NCBI GenBank assembly: GCA_023213395.1 | Contig: CM041465.1 | Span: 190,037,741-190,101,740, forward strand | Length of the DNA stretch: 64,000 bases | Reading direction: 5' to 3' | Source of the DNA: Cycas panzhihuaensis | Lineage: Eukaryota; Cycadophyta | In this document: in pieces, positions 44,348 to 55,829 of the stretch | Layout of the letters: each line of letters begins with the position of its first letter | How positions within the stretch are numbered: position 1 is the first letter of the stretch | Position numbers and translations under genes: made by a program | Notes under the pieces: model-generated | The model's input: the letters and a program-made list of their open reading frames with translations, nothing else | Database searches by the model: none | Told to the model about the DNA's origin: nothing

Positions 44348-46897
44348 TCGGGATGCGCCTATGGGATAGCTACCTAACCAATAGGTGTGGTAAGAGTGGG
44401 TGGTGATACAACTGAAGGTGGGACCTATGAGGTAAATAGTTACCATGTAGAGCACCCCGTGCGCCAGAGCACGAGTTCAGGATCTGTAATGGAGTATGGC
44501 TACTATCGAGTGATCCTCCACCACTTCGAACAAGGGTGAAGGTGCGCAGGACAACCCTGGGTTGACCTGAGGTGACCCTCCCACCCTTGGATGGCCGGAA
44601 GGGGAAGGAGGAGATCCAAAGAGAATAGGCCAGGGGTGTACCTAAACAAACTAACTGGGTACACAAGTGACACGGGAGGTAAGGAACTTGTGCGGCTAAG
44701 AGGAGAAGAGGAAAGGTAGAGAAGGGGAGTTCCTACCACCTTTCCTATAGGTAGCAAAAATGCGTGTAATGAAACAAATGAAACATAACCAAATACAAAA
44801 CCAAATTTCCCCTTTTACTCTTCAATGTGTTAATTACTAAGAAGGAACCAAAAGGAGGAAATAAAGGTAGTAAGGTAGAGTAAGACGTGCACCTGGACCA
44901 AGGGCGTGCGTGACGAAGGCCTTCTCGAAAGGGCACCAAGGTACTCCACGCGACGCGTAGATACGGAATGATGCAACAGATTGAAAGGGGGCTTCCTTAC
45001 CTTCCCCGAGAAATCAAATGCGATGCCAAAGAAAGGAAGGGAGCAAAAGCTAATAAATGAAGAAAGTGCAAAAGTACAATGAATACAAGAATGCTTACCG
45101 GCAACGGGACTAACGGATGATATCCTCCACGCTCCCCAAATACCTGCAAACAATGGCAATCTCTCCCTTCCGGGAGGAAGGACACTAACATGCAATACAA
45201 GATTCTAACAATATATGCCTAAATAGTATAAATGTGAATCTAAATACCCATGCGTTAGTGTCAATCCAACAATGAAAGTGCACAAAAGAGAGTAACCAAA
45301 GCGAAAGTAAATGATCGGTAAGCTTCGGAGTGGCCTACCTCCCGCAAATGATGCCCTAACCTCTCCCCCAAGAGCCACAAGGCAGCGAGGGCAAGGCCAA
45401 GAGAAAGGGCTAGAAAATGGCAATAAAGGGGCAAGGAGAGGCGCAAGAAAACCTACGGTGAACCGGGATGCTATGAGGAGCAAGCCAGGCAGCCGGGAAG
45501 AGAGTTAGGCAAAGACTAGCAGTTGGGACTTATGCAAGTTGCCCAAACCTGAACAAAGGTCCCCAAATCAGTGCTGCAACTTGTGACAGCACTGGTTTGG
45601 GTGGCCAAAAGAGGGCCTACAAACCCTTATTTGCAAGCCAAGGGCAGCAGGGGGTGAGAGGGAGGTTTTGGAGGGCTTAGAGCCGCTTAGGGAGCATGGA
45701 AGGTGGTACGAAATCCACCCAGCTCCTTCCCAAAGCCTATGCTAACCCTCAACGCCGCTGCCTTGAGCAAAGAAACGCAGTAAGAGGCATGTAAGTGGAA
45801 AAACAGCCCACTAAAAGGAAAGGAACAAACCCACAAGGACAAGCAAGGCGCAGGCAAGATGTAGCATTAATATCACAAAGAAAACAATGTAAATCAAGAG
45901 ATACCTGAGTAAGGGAGGCAAGAGACTTGCCTCAGCCAAGGAGCAGTGAGGAGGGGCTGAGAAATCAACCCAGATCTGATGTACAACAGGTTTGAGACCT
46001 TGCTAAAGAGATGTGAAGGGAAACACCTGCACTTAGAGCACTTAGAGACTGCCTGGGCAAAGATCAACTGGAACCACTCCAAGGGGCCCTCTCCATGGTG
46101 TATGAGGGGCTGGGAGAATGTCCTAGCCACACCAAAGGAGAGCAGGGTGCTGTAGGAGGGACGCAGGTCCAAATAGTAGCAGAGGTAACAAATAGGAAGA
46201 GTAGAGTAGAATGTTGTTTCCTTGAAGAGCACTCCAAAACTGAGCAAAAGAAATCCTAAAAAATGAGTCAAAAATGGCTTAAGTACTCAAACCAAACCCT
46301 AAAGCGAGCGATTAGGGCACCGCTGGGAGAGAATTAAGTCACGAGCCATGTGGCAGTTTCGCAATAAATGCGAAATTGCCACGACGGATTTTAAAAAATA
46401 AATTATGATACACAGATTACCGCAAATTCGCCAGATGAACCTGTGAGGCAAAATAGGCTCACCAAAATTTAGGTCAAAGCGTATGACCAAAAGGACCAAT
46501 GGGGGGGGGGGGGGGGTGAGACACCTACCCGGGGGCAAACAAGCCAAAAACGGGTCCAACGGAGCAAAAGTAGGGCTCAACTAGGGTGGCAAGTTGACCA
46601 AACGATGACGGCTCATCACACGGGCGGAGGTGGCGCAAACCTAGTGGATCCTGGAGCGAGGATGGCAGATGCGGGAAGTGGAGTGGCCACCAGGGTGCCA
46701 CACTCGCTGGGAGTGTGCCCCTGCTATAGTCGTCATAGGCTAAAATACATGTAGATGAGGACAGAGTCGCCTACAAAGTCATACACATGCAGACATGCAA
46801 GAAAACACTCATCAAATGAAAGCGATGATAATGCGAGAAACATACCTGCACTTACCTGAGCCAAGAATTGCAGATCCATTCCCTAAGCCGGGAAACA
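44348..46897 (-). repeat. Tat element 5' LTR (right copy)
   Basis: Plus-strand start TCGGGATGCGCC, end CCGGGAAACA; about 2550 bases, collinear with 30480-33031. A G run of 16 lies at 46501, where the other copy has nine. Bases 46411-46484 differ strongly from the matching block of the other LTR. Confidence 0.9.
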
Positions 46898-46903
46898 AAG
46901 GTC

Positions 46904-46909
46904 CTAATA
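46904..46909 (+). repeat. Final six bases of Gypsy II 3' LTR
   Basis: CTAATA matches the CTAACA terminus of the 5' LTR (24718-24723). It is followed by AATTT (46910-46914), identical to 24339-24343. Confidence 0.75.
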
Positions 46910-46914
46910 AATTT

Positions 46915-47400
46915 GATAAACATTAAATTATCTATCAAATACATTACTTAACTACATTACTTTTCATACAAATTCTAATTATTTTATGGATTTTATTAAT
47001 ACTTAATTAAAAATTACTATTCTATTAACTATTGATATAAATCATGATATAAACATAAAACTACTCACTTGTTTGATTTAATTCTCTGAATGCATGATTA
47101 AATTTCACAAGTTTTTTATTAGTGAGAATCAATAATTAAATGATAATAGGTTTAATTTTGTGTATTGTTTGTAAAATTTCTTCGTAATTAGTGGCAATAT
47201 ATGTTTAAGAGTTAATGAGTCTATTACTTACAAAATTTAATAATAATATCCTATCCTTCATGCTTCAACATTCACTTGAATAAGTCAATGATCAATTTTA
47301 TTTAATTACTTCTTTTTACATATTCTCATTATTTCCTTATTGGTTTTTCCCATCTAGAGGATCTCACATTGAAGGTTTCATGTCCACAATGGCACTCATG
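46915..47400. other. AT-rich region before Copia III
   Basis: No coding sequence and no recognisable 5' LTR for Copia III. This is the natural continuation of the sequence left of 24338, before Gypsy II inserted. Confidence 0.4.
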
Positions 47401-47439
47401 CTAGGAACAACCTCCTGTCCTTCAAGTCTAGTACTAATC

Positions 47440-48240
47440 AGCTCAAACTATGTTGATTGGAAACTTAAATTATCCTAGGTTTTGAAACAATAAAAGATAT
47501 AGTGATATGTAACAAAAGAGTTTATGAAACCTGATGACACAAAGTTAGAAGCCTATATGGTATATCTGATGAACTGTGATGGAGCCTTAGGTACCATCCT
47601 AAACTCACTTTCACCAAACATCAGCAGGTAGTTCTCTAAAACAGATGAACTCACCTACATCTGGCAAACTCTCAAAGAAAAATATGATAAGGTTGACAAA
47701 CATCAACTAGCTCATTTAGAACAATAGTTGTATAACTTAAACTTTAATGATTTTTCTAAAGTTGAGGATTTCTTAGCAAAAATCCAACTCATTAACAAGG
47801 ATTTAAGTAAATATATAAAGTCCTCAAGTAAAGTAGGTGATAAAATTAAAATTACCAGCTATGCCGAAGATGACAAAACACTCATCTATCTTACCATAAA
47901 TAAGTTACCTAAACATTTCAATCTTTTTAAAGTTACAAGACAACAAGATAATTTTCTAGAAATCACATTCAATCAGCTAACAAATCAGCTGATTGACTAT
48001 CAAGCTATGCTAATTCAAACCTAAAAACTTTGAGATCCTTCATAGGCTCTATTTTCTAAGTCTAAACTTGTAAATAAATTCAAACAAAATAACTCTTAAA
48101 ATAATCACAACAATAACCCTAAGTTTTAGAAGCCTCATAAAGGTTCTTATTCCTCATATTTTACAAATAATTATAATTCAAACAACAAATATTCTAGACT
48201 ATGAAAAAACTAGAATAACATTTAGCAGTTATTCCAAAAA
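47440..48240 (+). pseudogene. Copia III gag
   Basis: A 98-codon open segment at 47728-48024 reads F-S-K-V-E-D-F-L-A-K-I-Q-L-I, L-I-Y-L-T-I-N-K-L-P-K-H-F, matching the UBN2 gag pattern 'F-x-x-x-I-x-x-L ... I-L-x-x-L-P-x-x-F'. Upstream (47440-47727), T-Y-I-W-Q-T-L-K-E-K-Y can be followed with stops. Asn-rich sequence follows (48060-48240) where a zinc knuckle is expected, but no Cys-rich motif is seen. Confidence 0.65.
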
Positions 48241-48379
48241 AAGAATACTGTCACTTCTAACTCTACTACCATAAAAAGGGGTACACCATCGATGTCTGTA
48301 GAAGTAGAATTACTTTAGAAACTTGGAAAGATTCTAAGAGGATCTAGTCATGATCCCACAAACCTAATAACTCCTTAAC

Positions 48380-49500
48380 TACCATAACTTTAGCTTTTTC
48401 AACTCCATCTACTTAGCCATCTTTATGGATTCCTGATTTTGGTACTTCCCATCATATGATGGGGCACCAAGAATACCTAACTTCTTACCAATTTGATCCT
48501 AACTCCAAAGAGAAAATCTCTTTCAGAAGTGGTTCTCAGCTCAAAGTCAAAGGAATATACGATGTTTCTTTGAAATATAGTTCAATTAAAGATGTATTCT
48601 ACATTCTTAGTTTGTTACCAAATATTCTTTTAGTGTATTAAATCTGCTAAAAAGACCTTATTCTTGAATTTTGGAAAGATAAGTTTATCATCAAATAATT
48701 GCTGAATAAATTCAAACCAATTGCTTTAGGACCTGCTGATCACAAAATAGGTCTTTATAATTTAATAAACATTCAACATTCTAAAATTAAAACCTTTAGT
48801 GCCTTTATAGCAAAATCTAACCTTATTAGTAAGCTATGACATGCTCAGTTTGACTATACAAGCTATGGAAAACTTCATTATCTAAGTAAGCATGATATGG
48901 TTCATGGCTTACCCCCCATAAATATTATCTATGGTGTTTGTGATGCCTATGTTACAGGCAAACAACACATGGATTCCTTCCCGCATCACACTTCTTTTTG
49001 AGCAAAACTCAACTTGAACTTGTTTACTCTCATATCTATGGTCCATTCCAAGTATCATTATACATTAGAAATACATATTTTGTCACCTTTATTGATGATT
49101 TCTCTAGAAAATGTTGGGTGTATATGCTAAAAATAAAGAGTTAAGTATTTGACATCTTTATTAAATTTAAAACTTTAGTTAAAATCAAACTAACTCTAAA
49201 ATTAAAATCTGTAGGCATGATAATGCTAAGAAATACCTAACTAACAAGTTTATTTCTTACTATAAGAAGCACATAATATAATTTCAAAAATCTATAACTT
49301 ATACTCCTCAACAAAACAGTGTCACTGAATATAAAAATTGTACCCTTATTAGAATGACCAGGTGTATGCTACACATAAAATGTCTTGACTTAGAGTTATG
49401 GGTAAAAGTAATTGCTTGCTCTAATTATCTATTAAATTAATTACTGAGCAAGTCTTTATAAAATATCACACTAGAAGCATTGCTTGAGGGCATGTTCCCA
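48380..49500 (+). pseudogene. Copia III protease remnant, GAG-pre-integrase and integrase
   Basis: W-I-P-D-F-G-T-S-H-H-M (48428-48460) resembles the copia protease block 'W-x-x-D-S-G-A-S-x-H-M', with Phe for Ser. L-R-H-A-Q-F-D-Y (48835) is a decayed pre-integrase zinc site. The integrase core shows R-H-D-N-A-K-K-Y-L (49215), second Asp kept, and T-P-Q-Q-N-S-V-T-E-Y-K-N (49305), Glu kept. Stops and frame changes throughout. Confidence 0.65.
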
Positions 49501-49969
49501 AAGAAAAATAACAAAAACATAACCCTAAAAGTTTTAAGTTTATCTTCATTAGTTATAGCAAAGAAATAAGGCTTACAGTCTTCTAAACCCAATTACGCAT
49601 AAGATTTTGATCTTGTATGATGTTGTATTCAATGAAGAAGATTTTTTATTAAACTTTTCTTATGTTGAATTACCTATTAAAAATTTATTAACTAACACTT
49701 ACTTAGTTGACCCCTCTATAAAATAAGATTGCCTAGAAATACTTAAGTCTTTATCTACTTAAGTCCAATATTGGACCTTAACTGAACCTTCTACCTTAAA
49801 TCCATCTACATCTAGTCAACCTACTTCTCCTAAACAACCACCTAATAATAGTAAGCAACCTGTTTGCCCTTATAAAGCTCTTTCTGATGTTGATTCTAAT
49901 GTTGGTAATACATTAAATACCAGAAGAACCTATTCCCAAAAATTTTAAGCAAATTTTACCCTAATAGCT

Positions 49970-50960
49970 AAAGTCATGGATAATGATAATCCTAAAACAT
50001 TTAAAGAAACAAATATTAATCCAACATGGTAGCAAGCCATGCAAGTTAAAATGGACACTCTAAAAAAGAACTTAATATAGAATTTAGTTCTTTTATCTCC
50101 TAAAAAGAGCTCGATAGACTGTAAATAGGTTTATCAAACTAAGTATAATTCAGAATAAGCAGTTAAGAAACACAAAGCGCGTTTAGTAGCTTAAGGTTTT
50201 TCATAAATTGATGGTAATGACTATACTAAAACTTTTTCTCCTATATCCAAGATAAATACTATTAAAACCATTATAGTTTTAACAATAAAATTGGTTGGTA
50301 GATTCATCAAATTGGTGTGGAAAGTGTTTTCCTAAGTAACGACCTTAAAGAAGAAATCTACATGAAACTACCCCCTAAATTTAGAAGCAATCTTAATCTT
50401 GTGTATTAAAAAAATCTTTATTTAGTCTAAACCAAGCTTCTTAAACTTGGTATACTAAAATTGATGACTATCTTTTATAAAATGGATATACTAAGTGTAT
50501 TAGTGATGCTAATCTCTACTTTCAAAGATAAGATAATAATATCCCCTTTTTAATTATTTGTGTAGATGACATTATAGTAACTAGTTTTTTTATTTCTCAT
50601 ATCATTCAGTTAAAATCAATTCTAATGAATAAGTTTGAAATGATAGACTTATGCCTGTTATACTATTTTTCAGGTTTATAAATTTATCAATCAGAGTAAA
50701 AAAAATACTATTTCTCAACTTAAATATATTCTTGAATTGATAAAAATGTTTAATATGGATAATGACAAGCTAACTCCTACACCCTTGTAATTAGGTGTAA
50801 AACTAACAACTAATTGTTCATCTCCACCTTGTGAACCTACCTTATATCATTAATTGATAGGTAGTCTAGTTTACTTAACCTATATCTACCCAGATATATC
50901 CTATGCTATTGGTTTGTATTATAGATATATATAAAAGTCTCATGAATCATACTGAAAAGT
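49970..50960 (+). pseudogene. Copia III reverse transcriptase
   Basis: K-H-K-A-R-L-V-A (50168), D-Y-T-K-T-F-S-P-I (50220) and the active site I-I-C-V-D-D-I-I-V-T-S (50553-50585) identify copia RT. The Tyr before V-D-D has become Cys, but both aspartates remain. I-G-S-L-V-Y-L-T (50858) and Y-P-D-I-S-Y-A-I (50890) follow. Stops occur every 20-40 codons, many TAG. Confidence 0.75.
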
Positions 50961-51029
50961 AGTAAAATAAATCCTACAATATCTTTAAGGTGTCGTTTAT
51001 TATGGTTTAACAGATAACCTCTATAATAC

Positions 51030-51527
51030 TAACTTGAAATAAATAGGATACATAGATTCTGATTAGGCAAGATATTTTGATAACAGAAAATCTACTACTG
51101 GTTATATTTTCTTTTTTGATTCTTCACCTATTACTTGGTTTAGTAAGAATATACAAGCATTGGCTTTATCTACAATAGAAGTTGAATATCGAGTAATAGT
51201 AGAGTGGGTCAAGAAGCACTTTGGATTAAATCTTTTTTAAGTGAACTAGGTTTGTCTCCTAACTCTTCTATTAAAATTAATGTTGATAATCAAGGTGTGA
51301 TATCTATTGCTACTAATCTTGTTATACATTCTAGGATAAAACATATAGAATTACATCAACATTTTATACAAAATCTTGTAAATAATAACACTATTACTTT
51401 GTTTTATTATCCTACAGATTTGCATATTGTATATATTTTTACAAAACCAATGATAGAAGTAAAGTTTGTTAAACGACAAGATTTATTGAAGATTGAAGAA
51501 GTCTTCATCGAAGGGGGATCATCGTGA
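51030..51527 (+). pseudogene. Copia III RNase H
   Basis: Y-I-D-S-D then stop then A-R-Y-F-D-N-R-K-S-T-T-G-Y-I-F (51045), I-T-W-F-S-K-N (51130) and then the open segment 51204-51527: E-A-L-W-I-K-S-F-L, I-N-V-D-N-Q-G-V-I-S-I-A, S-R-I-K-H-I-E-L-H-Q-H-F, I-F-T-K-P-M. These are the standard copia RNase H blocks, ending with the F-T-K-P signature. It lies 90 bases from the polypurine tract. Confidence 0.85.
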
Positions 51528-51606
51528 TGAAGTCTTCTTCATTCTTCAATCTTCTCTCTTTTCTTCTTTCTATCTTTTGTATCATCTATTGTACAAAACC
51601 TAACAT

Positions 51607-52069
51607 TAAAGGGGGATGTTAGAAATATTAATGTTAGCTTTATATTTTTTTATAAAGTTTCTTTTAATGTTACTTTATGATTAATAATATTAATAAGTTA
51701 TATGGTTTGTTGAAATGGAAAATTTTCCATTTTAATGAACCTCTATCTTCCTTTATTATCTCTTCCTAGATTCTAGGAAGTTGGTTAGAATGGTTAAGAG
51801 ACTAAGGTTACATAGGATGGTTAGGTTGACCAAGTAATCCATGTTATAGGAGGAGGCTACACAACTCAGAGAGAGGATGAGATCCTCATCATACCATCCT
51901 TATATAATGTATATTTGAAGTATTAATATTTATTTACTTTATGAGGTGGTTTTTTATCCCCTAAAGGGGTTTTCCACCTATCAAATATTATGCATCTATG
52001 TTGACTAATATTTACATCCATATATTTCTATTTTTGAGTATTATAATGAAATCCTATAAACATCTAACA
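51607..52069 (+). repeat. Copia III polypurine tract and 3' LTR
   Basis: AAAGGGGGA (51608-51616) followed by TGTTAGAAATATTAATG (51617) to CATCTAACA (52069); 453 bases. TGTTAG...TAACA are usual copia LTR ends. A TATA-like CTTATATAATG lies at 51899-51909. Confidence 0.7.
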
Positions 52070-53400
52070 AATCCCTCTCTCTAACAGTTCATTTGACATG
52101 TTTTAGTACTTCACTAATCAACAAGGATCTTAATGGTAATGAGAGGTAACGCCTTAATTATAATGCTTGATATAAAAATCTAATAACTAAATGTGAAAAT
52201 TTACCCACTATCACAAGACAAGGAACTTTACAAATGGTCACTAATTAAAAGGATATTATTCTAATAATATTTTAATTTTAATATTTTCACTAATAACCTT
52301 TTAAATTCTAAATATTTTCTATTATTCTCTCTAACTTGGCTATATGAGTGATTATGGGATTATTCTTTAATTTAGTTATGTACATAGTTATGGGATTATT
52401 CTTTAATTTGTCTACATACATGGTGATTAGCAAAATTTCCCTTCTCTTATATAGGTAATAAGATGGTTGTAAAAGTATGTTAAGCACCATGGGAATTTAG
52501 GAGAATGTTGAACATAGGGAAACACAATGTCATGAAGATTGTAAGTTCAAAATAAAGTGAGACCCCACAAAAGATTAATGTCTATTTAAGTTATTTGAGG
52601 ACAAGTCTCCATGTCGATAATATTCCTTTTATTCCCTTTAGGCACAATTCTTTATCATCCTTTGCCTTCTTCACATTTATTCAAATATCTGTCTTACCTA
52701 CACTCTAAATTTTGAATCCCAAGATGTTTTATTCTTGTAGTTATCTTCAAGAGTTCACTTCCATGGTGGTAGGTTTGATTATATCTTTTAATCAGCTGAT
52801 GCCCTTACATATTTTAATGGCCCTATAAGACTACTAGTTATGCTTAGAGCATCAAAGTATATTTAATTATTTAGATATTTTTCAATGCCTTTCTTTTATA
52901 CCTATATATACTGGTGTCTCTAGATCTCGTTTCTAGTATATCTATATATGTACATATTTGAGAATTTACATATTTTCTTATTGGTTCCTTTATTTTCCAT
53001 TGGTAAGGAATGATCCTTGCACTACACTTTGTTTATATATGGCAAGGTAATTTTTGATCTAGTTCCATATGTTTAAATTTCTCAGGTGAGGTCTTTTGAT
53101 TGCTAAGGGGGCTACTAGCCTAGCTTTAATTTTTAAAGTCTATCATTAATGTTTAAATCCTTATAAAATTTATGGTTTGGGTTTGTGTTACCTATTACTA
53201 TTAAGCTTTTAAAATAAAATACTAATTATTTGAATTGGTTTTGTGTAGGAAAGCTTATATTATTTGGTGGGTTTCCTTCTAGATAATATAAATATTATTT
53301 TGTGTGGACTTATAATTTTATTTATTATTAATCAAACTATTACCATTCTTTTCTTTCTCCTTGACATATCCAATGTTTAGTTTTCACTAGTGCTTTACTA
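52070..53400 (+). repeat. Region ending in the Gypsy III 5' LTR
   Basis: An LTR must end at 53400 because a perfect primer site starts at 53403. Its start could not be fixed; it may reach as far left as about 52100. A TATA-like CTTATATAGGT is at 52446-52456. A 36-base tandem repeat (52340-52420, TGGGATTATTCTTTAATTT twice) is inside. No coding sequence was seen. Confidence 0.45.
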
Positions 53401-53402
53401 AG

Positions 53403-53414
53403 TGGTATCAGAGC
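53403..53414 (+). promoter_or_regulatory. Gypsy III primer-binding site (initiator Met tRNA)
   Basis: TGGTATCAGAGC, exact match, two bases after the presumed LTR end TTTACTA. Confidence 0.85.
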
Positions 53415-54690
53415 TTTGCTTTAGCTACTTATAACAATATAACTCTCATTAATAGAAAGATACAAGTCTAGATTACTTGGGTAAGTCAATTATTATGGAT
53501 CCATTATCTTCTATTATATAGTTTCTCCTACTCCTAATGTTCTTATCTTTTTGTCTACTTGACATTCCCTTCCGTGTAGTACTGTCTCTACATTAGACAT
53601 GAAATACTTTCGTGACTTTGACATTTATGTTTTAGATTACTTTCATTCCACTAGGTTCTAAATTATCATGTATCTTAGCACAGTTAACTTCTTTGGTTTC
53701 TATGTTCCATTTATTACTAGGCCATTGTGTATCTTGGTGTTCTTATTAATTTGTGTTATCACCCTTATTCTATCTACTACCAGCACTTCAACCAAATTTG
53801 TATTTATGTTTCCATTAAGATTAGTCCCTATACATTTTTGTTGGTGCTGAATGGGCATCTAACCATCTTGTAATCCTTATAATCCCTACATAGCCTCCTC
53901 TTTGGTTTCCACATGTTATTGATTGCCTTACCTATGTAGTAGATTAATCATAAGACAACATAATATAAACTTAAACCTACAAATTGTAAATATTAAGAAA
54001 GATATATTCTCATAAAAGTATATTTTGACATTTTAAATTTTAAATCTTTTACCACTAAATCATCTCTGTTATCCCAACCCCTGAATTCTAAATCATTGAT
54101 ATACCTTATGAAATTTATCATTCCACCCAATTCATTCCATCCCTACATCCATCTCATTCATCTATTTTGTGACATCTTCATTGTATTCAATTTTGATCTT
54201 ATCTCATCTTAACCTTACTTAACCCAAGGTTATAATTCATTTAGAGATTCTTTAATGGAGCATCTTTATGAACCCAAAGTGGAATGTAAGATTAAAATTC
54301 CTGATGAAGAATGAGAAAAAATAAAGAACTTATCACAACACCATTTACATGCATGATTGAATTTACTATTAAGCATTTATCCAACTTTTGTATGACATAA
54401 CATAAAGGATGTTTAAAAAAATAAAAATTATTATAGATGAACATAAAGGGAAGGGTGGAAACTTAAAGGATAGAGAAGATGATGGTACTTAATTTAAAGA
54501 CTAGATTATGAAGAAACATCATTATCATGCTAACCTAGCAAATGACCCTATAAGGAATTACCTACATAAGAAATAAAATTTGATGCTTGAGAAACATAAT
54601 ATGGTCAACTTTTAGTCTTATTTTAATTACTTATATTTGATAAAAGTACATAAAAAGAAGAAATCAGAAAGACGTCCTATATAATATTTT
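53415..54690. other. Gypsy III leader and decayed gag N-terminus
   Basis: About 1.3 kb. M-E-H-L-Y-E-P-K-V-E near 54256 may be part of gag; otherwise no motif is visible and stops are frequent. Confidence 0.35.
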
Positions 54691-54699
54691 AATATTAAG

Positions 54700-55360
54700 C
54701 ATAAAACTCATGAGTCTAGGATATGGGTTTAGTAAATAGAGAAATATTTCTATTAAATAAAAATTGAGCTAACTGAATAAGTATCATTCATCCCCTTATA
54801 CATGGATGTAATTACATGTGAGTGGTGGAAACGCTTAAAGGACACCATATTCGAAAGCTAACTACCATCTTGGGGTGAGTTCACTTGCCTATTCATTAAA
54901 ATATTTAAAGTAGTAACAAATTGATATTACTATTGTAAGCTTTGAACGTTGAAACTAATAGGAATGATAGAAGAATATAGCATGGCATTCATAAAGATAG
55001 TATGTATGGTGAAGGATATTCCAGTCGACAGGCGCATTCAACTATATATTGATTGGCTCATAATAGAGATTCAAGCAAATGTTAAGACCTCATGACTTAT
55101 TAACCTATTAATCTCAACAAAACCATATAGTTGGGGAGAATACATGAGGATAAGGTAAATTCTCTATGCAAGGCTTAAATAAGACCCTGTGTTCTCTCAT
55201 TTGCCTAACCCAAGCTATTACCTTCTAAGCCTAGTTGACCAACTAGGCTAGTCCTTCAAAGGACAAGAATAAAATAAGAAGAACTAAGAAGAAAATGCCT
55301 ATGTTTTAAATGTGCTAAGAAGTGAGGACCCAAGAATAGGTTCCAAAATAATGGGTTATA
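54700..55360 (+). pseudogene. Gypsy III gag
   Basis: C-E-W-W-K-R-L-K-D-T-I-F (54818-54853), S-W-G-E-F-T-C-L-F-I-K-I-F (54872), M-I-E-E-Y-S-M-A-F-I-K (54967), D-R-R-I-Q-L-Y-I-D (55030) follow the gypsy capsid pattern 'W-W ... W-x-x-F ... V-x-x-Y-x-x-x-F'. The zinc knuckle (55278-55340) reads C-F-K-C-A-K-K, then TGA, then G-P-K-N-R-F: first two cysteines kept, Trp lost to TGA, last Cys changed to Phe. Confidence 0.7.
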
Positions 55361-55829
55361 TATAATCAAATTAACCCTAATGGGTGAGGATGAAAGGGGA
55401 AGAAGAGGAATAAGGTCTAAGAATATCTTATGAGGACTTTTATAATCACAAAAATAATACCCCAAAAGTATTATTCTTGTTGGAATAATGCTCATATTGG
55501 GGCTCATATCAACCTTGGGGATATTACCTACATTGGGGTGATAACCTAGATTGGTGAAGATATTTTGATAGTAGCATGTCACGCATTTGTTAATATCAGT
55601 TGGTGATAGATTTTGAGATGTGTGCTAAATCTCTCTCAATCCCATGAATTTATTCAAGTGGTCTAATGACCTTGGTGTTCATCAACACCACCATCCTCAT
55701 GAATTTATGGTTCTCCCTTTCTTACATTTTATTCTACTCACTTTATCCTCTGATTCCATCAATTCTTTGTAATGATTAGTCTTATTTGACTAGACGCTTT
55801 AAAATTATGGGGCTTCATTAAAAAGCAAG

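Larger units (their letters stand above)
30480..46897 (-). mobile_element. Tat-lineage Ty3/gypsy element with PMD gene and second RNase H
   Basis: 16.4 kb between two 2.55 kb LTRs, GC-richer than everything around it. Orientation is minus: gag at the right, integrase at the left, a purine tract (GAAGGGGCAA on the minus strand) next to the left LTR. The RT style (D-V-F-A-W-D-Y-A-D-M-K-G-I-D-P), very long LTRs, an extra opposite-strand gene between integrase and 3' LTR, and an archaeal-type RNase H all fit the Tat lineage (Ogre, Retand and relatives). LTRs look about 95% alike outside one block. Target duplication is weak: GTGTC before, AGGTC after plus one stray base. A primer site could not be matched to a tRNA. 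Confidence 0.85.
24344..46909 (+). mobile_element. Gypsy II: chromovirus split by a Tat element
   Basis: 5' LTR 24344-24723 and 3' LTR 30106-30479 plus its last six bases at 46904-46909. Flanking target duplication AATTT at 24339-24343 and 46910-46914 is perfect. Without the 16.4 kb Tat insert the element is about 6.1 kb: primer site, A-rich leader, gag, protease, RT, RNase H, integrase, chromodomain. The 296-codon open frame at 28006 is the longest intact coding part. The inner insert was found because the final bases of the 3' LTR (CTAACA, here CTAATA) reappear only after the Tat element. Confidence 0.85.
47400..52069 (+). mobile_element. Copia III: Ty1/copia with a single LTR found
   Basis: Gag, GAG-pre-integrase, integrase, RT and RNase H in copia order, then polypurine tract AAAGGGGGA and an LTR at 51617-52069. 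A matching 5' LTR is not visible left of gag, so the 5' end is truncated or too diverged. Many stops; the RNase H end (107 codons) is the best-kept part. Confidence 0.75.

Noticed and set aside
52330-52420. Direct repeats suggesting a CRISPR-like array
   Set aside because: Only two 36-base units directly adjacent, no spacers; an ordinary tandem duplication in plant DNA.
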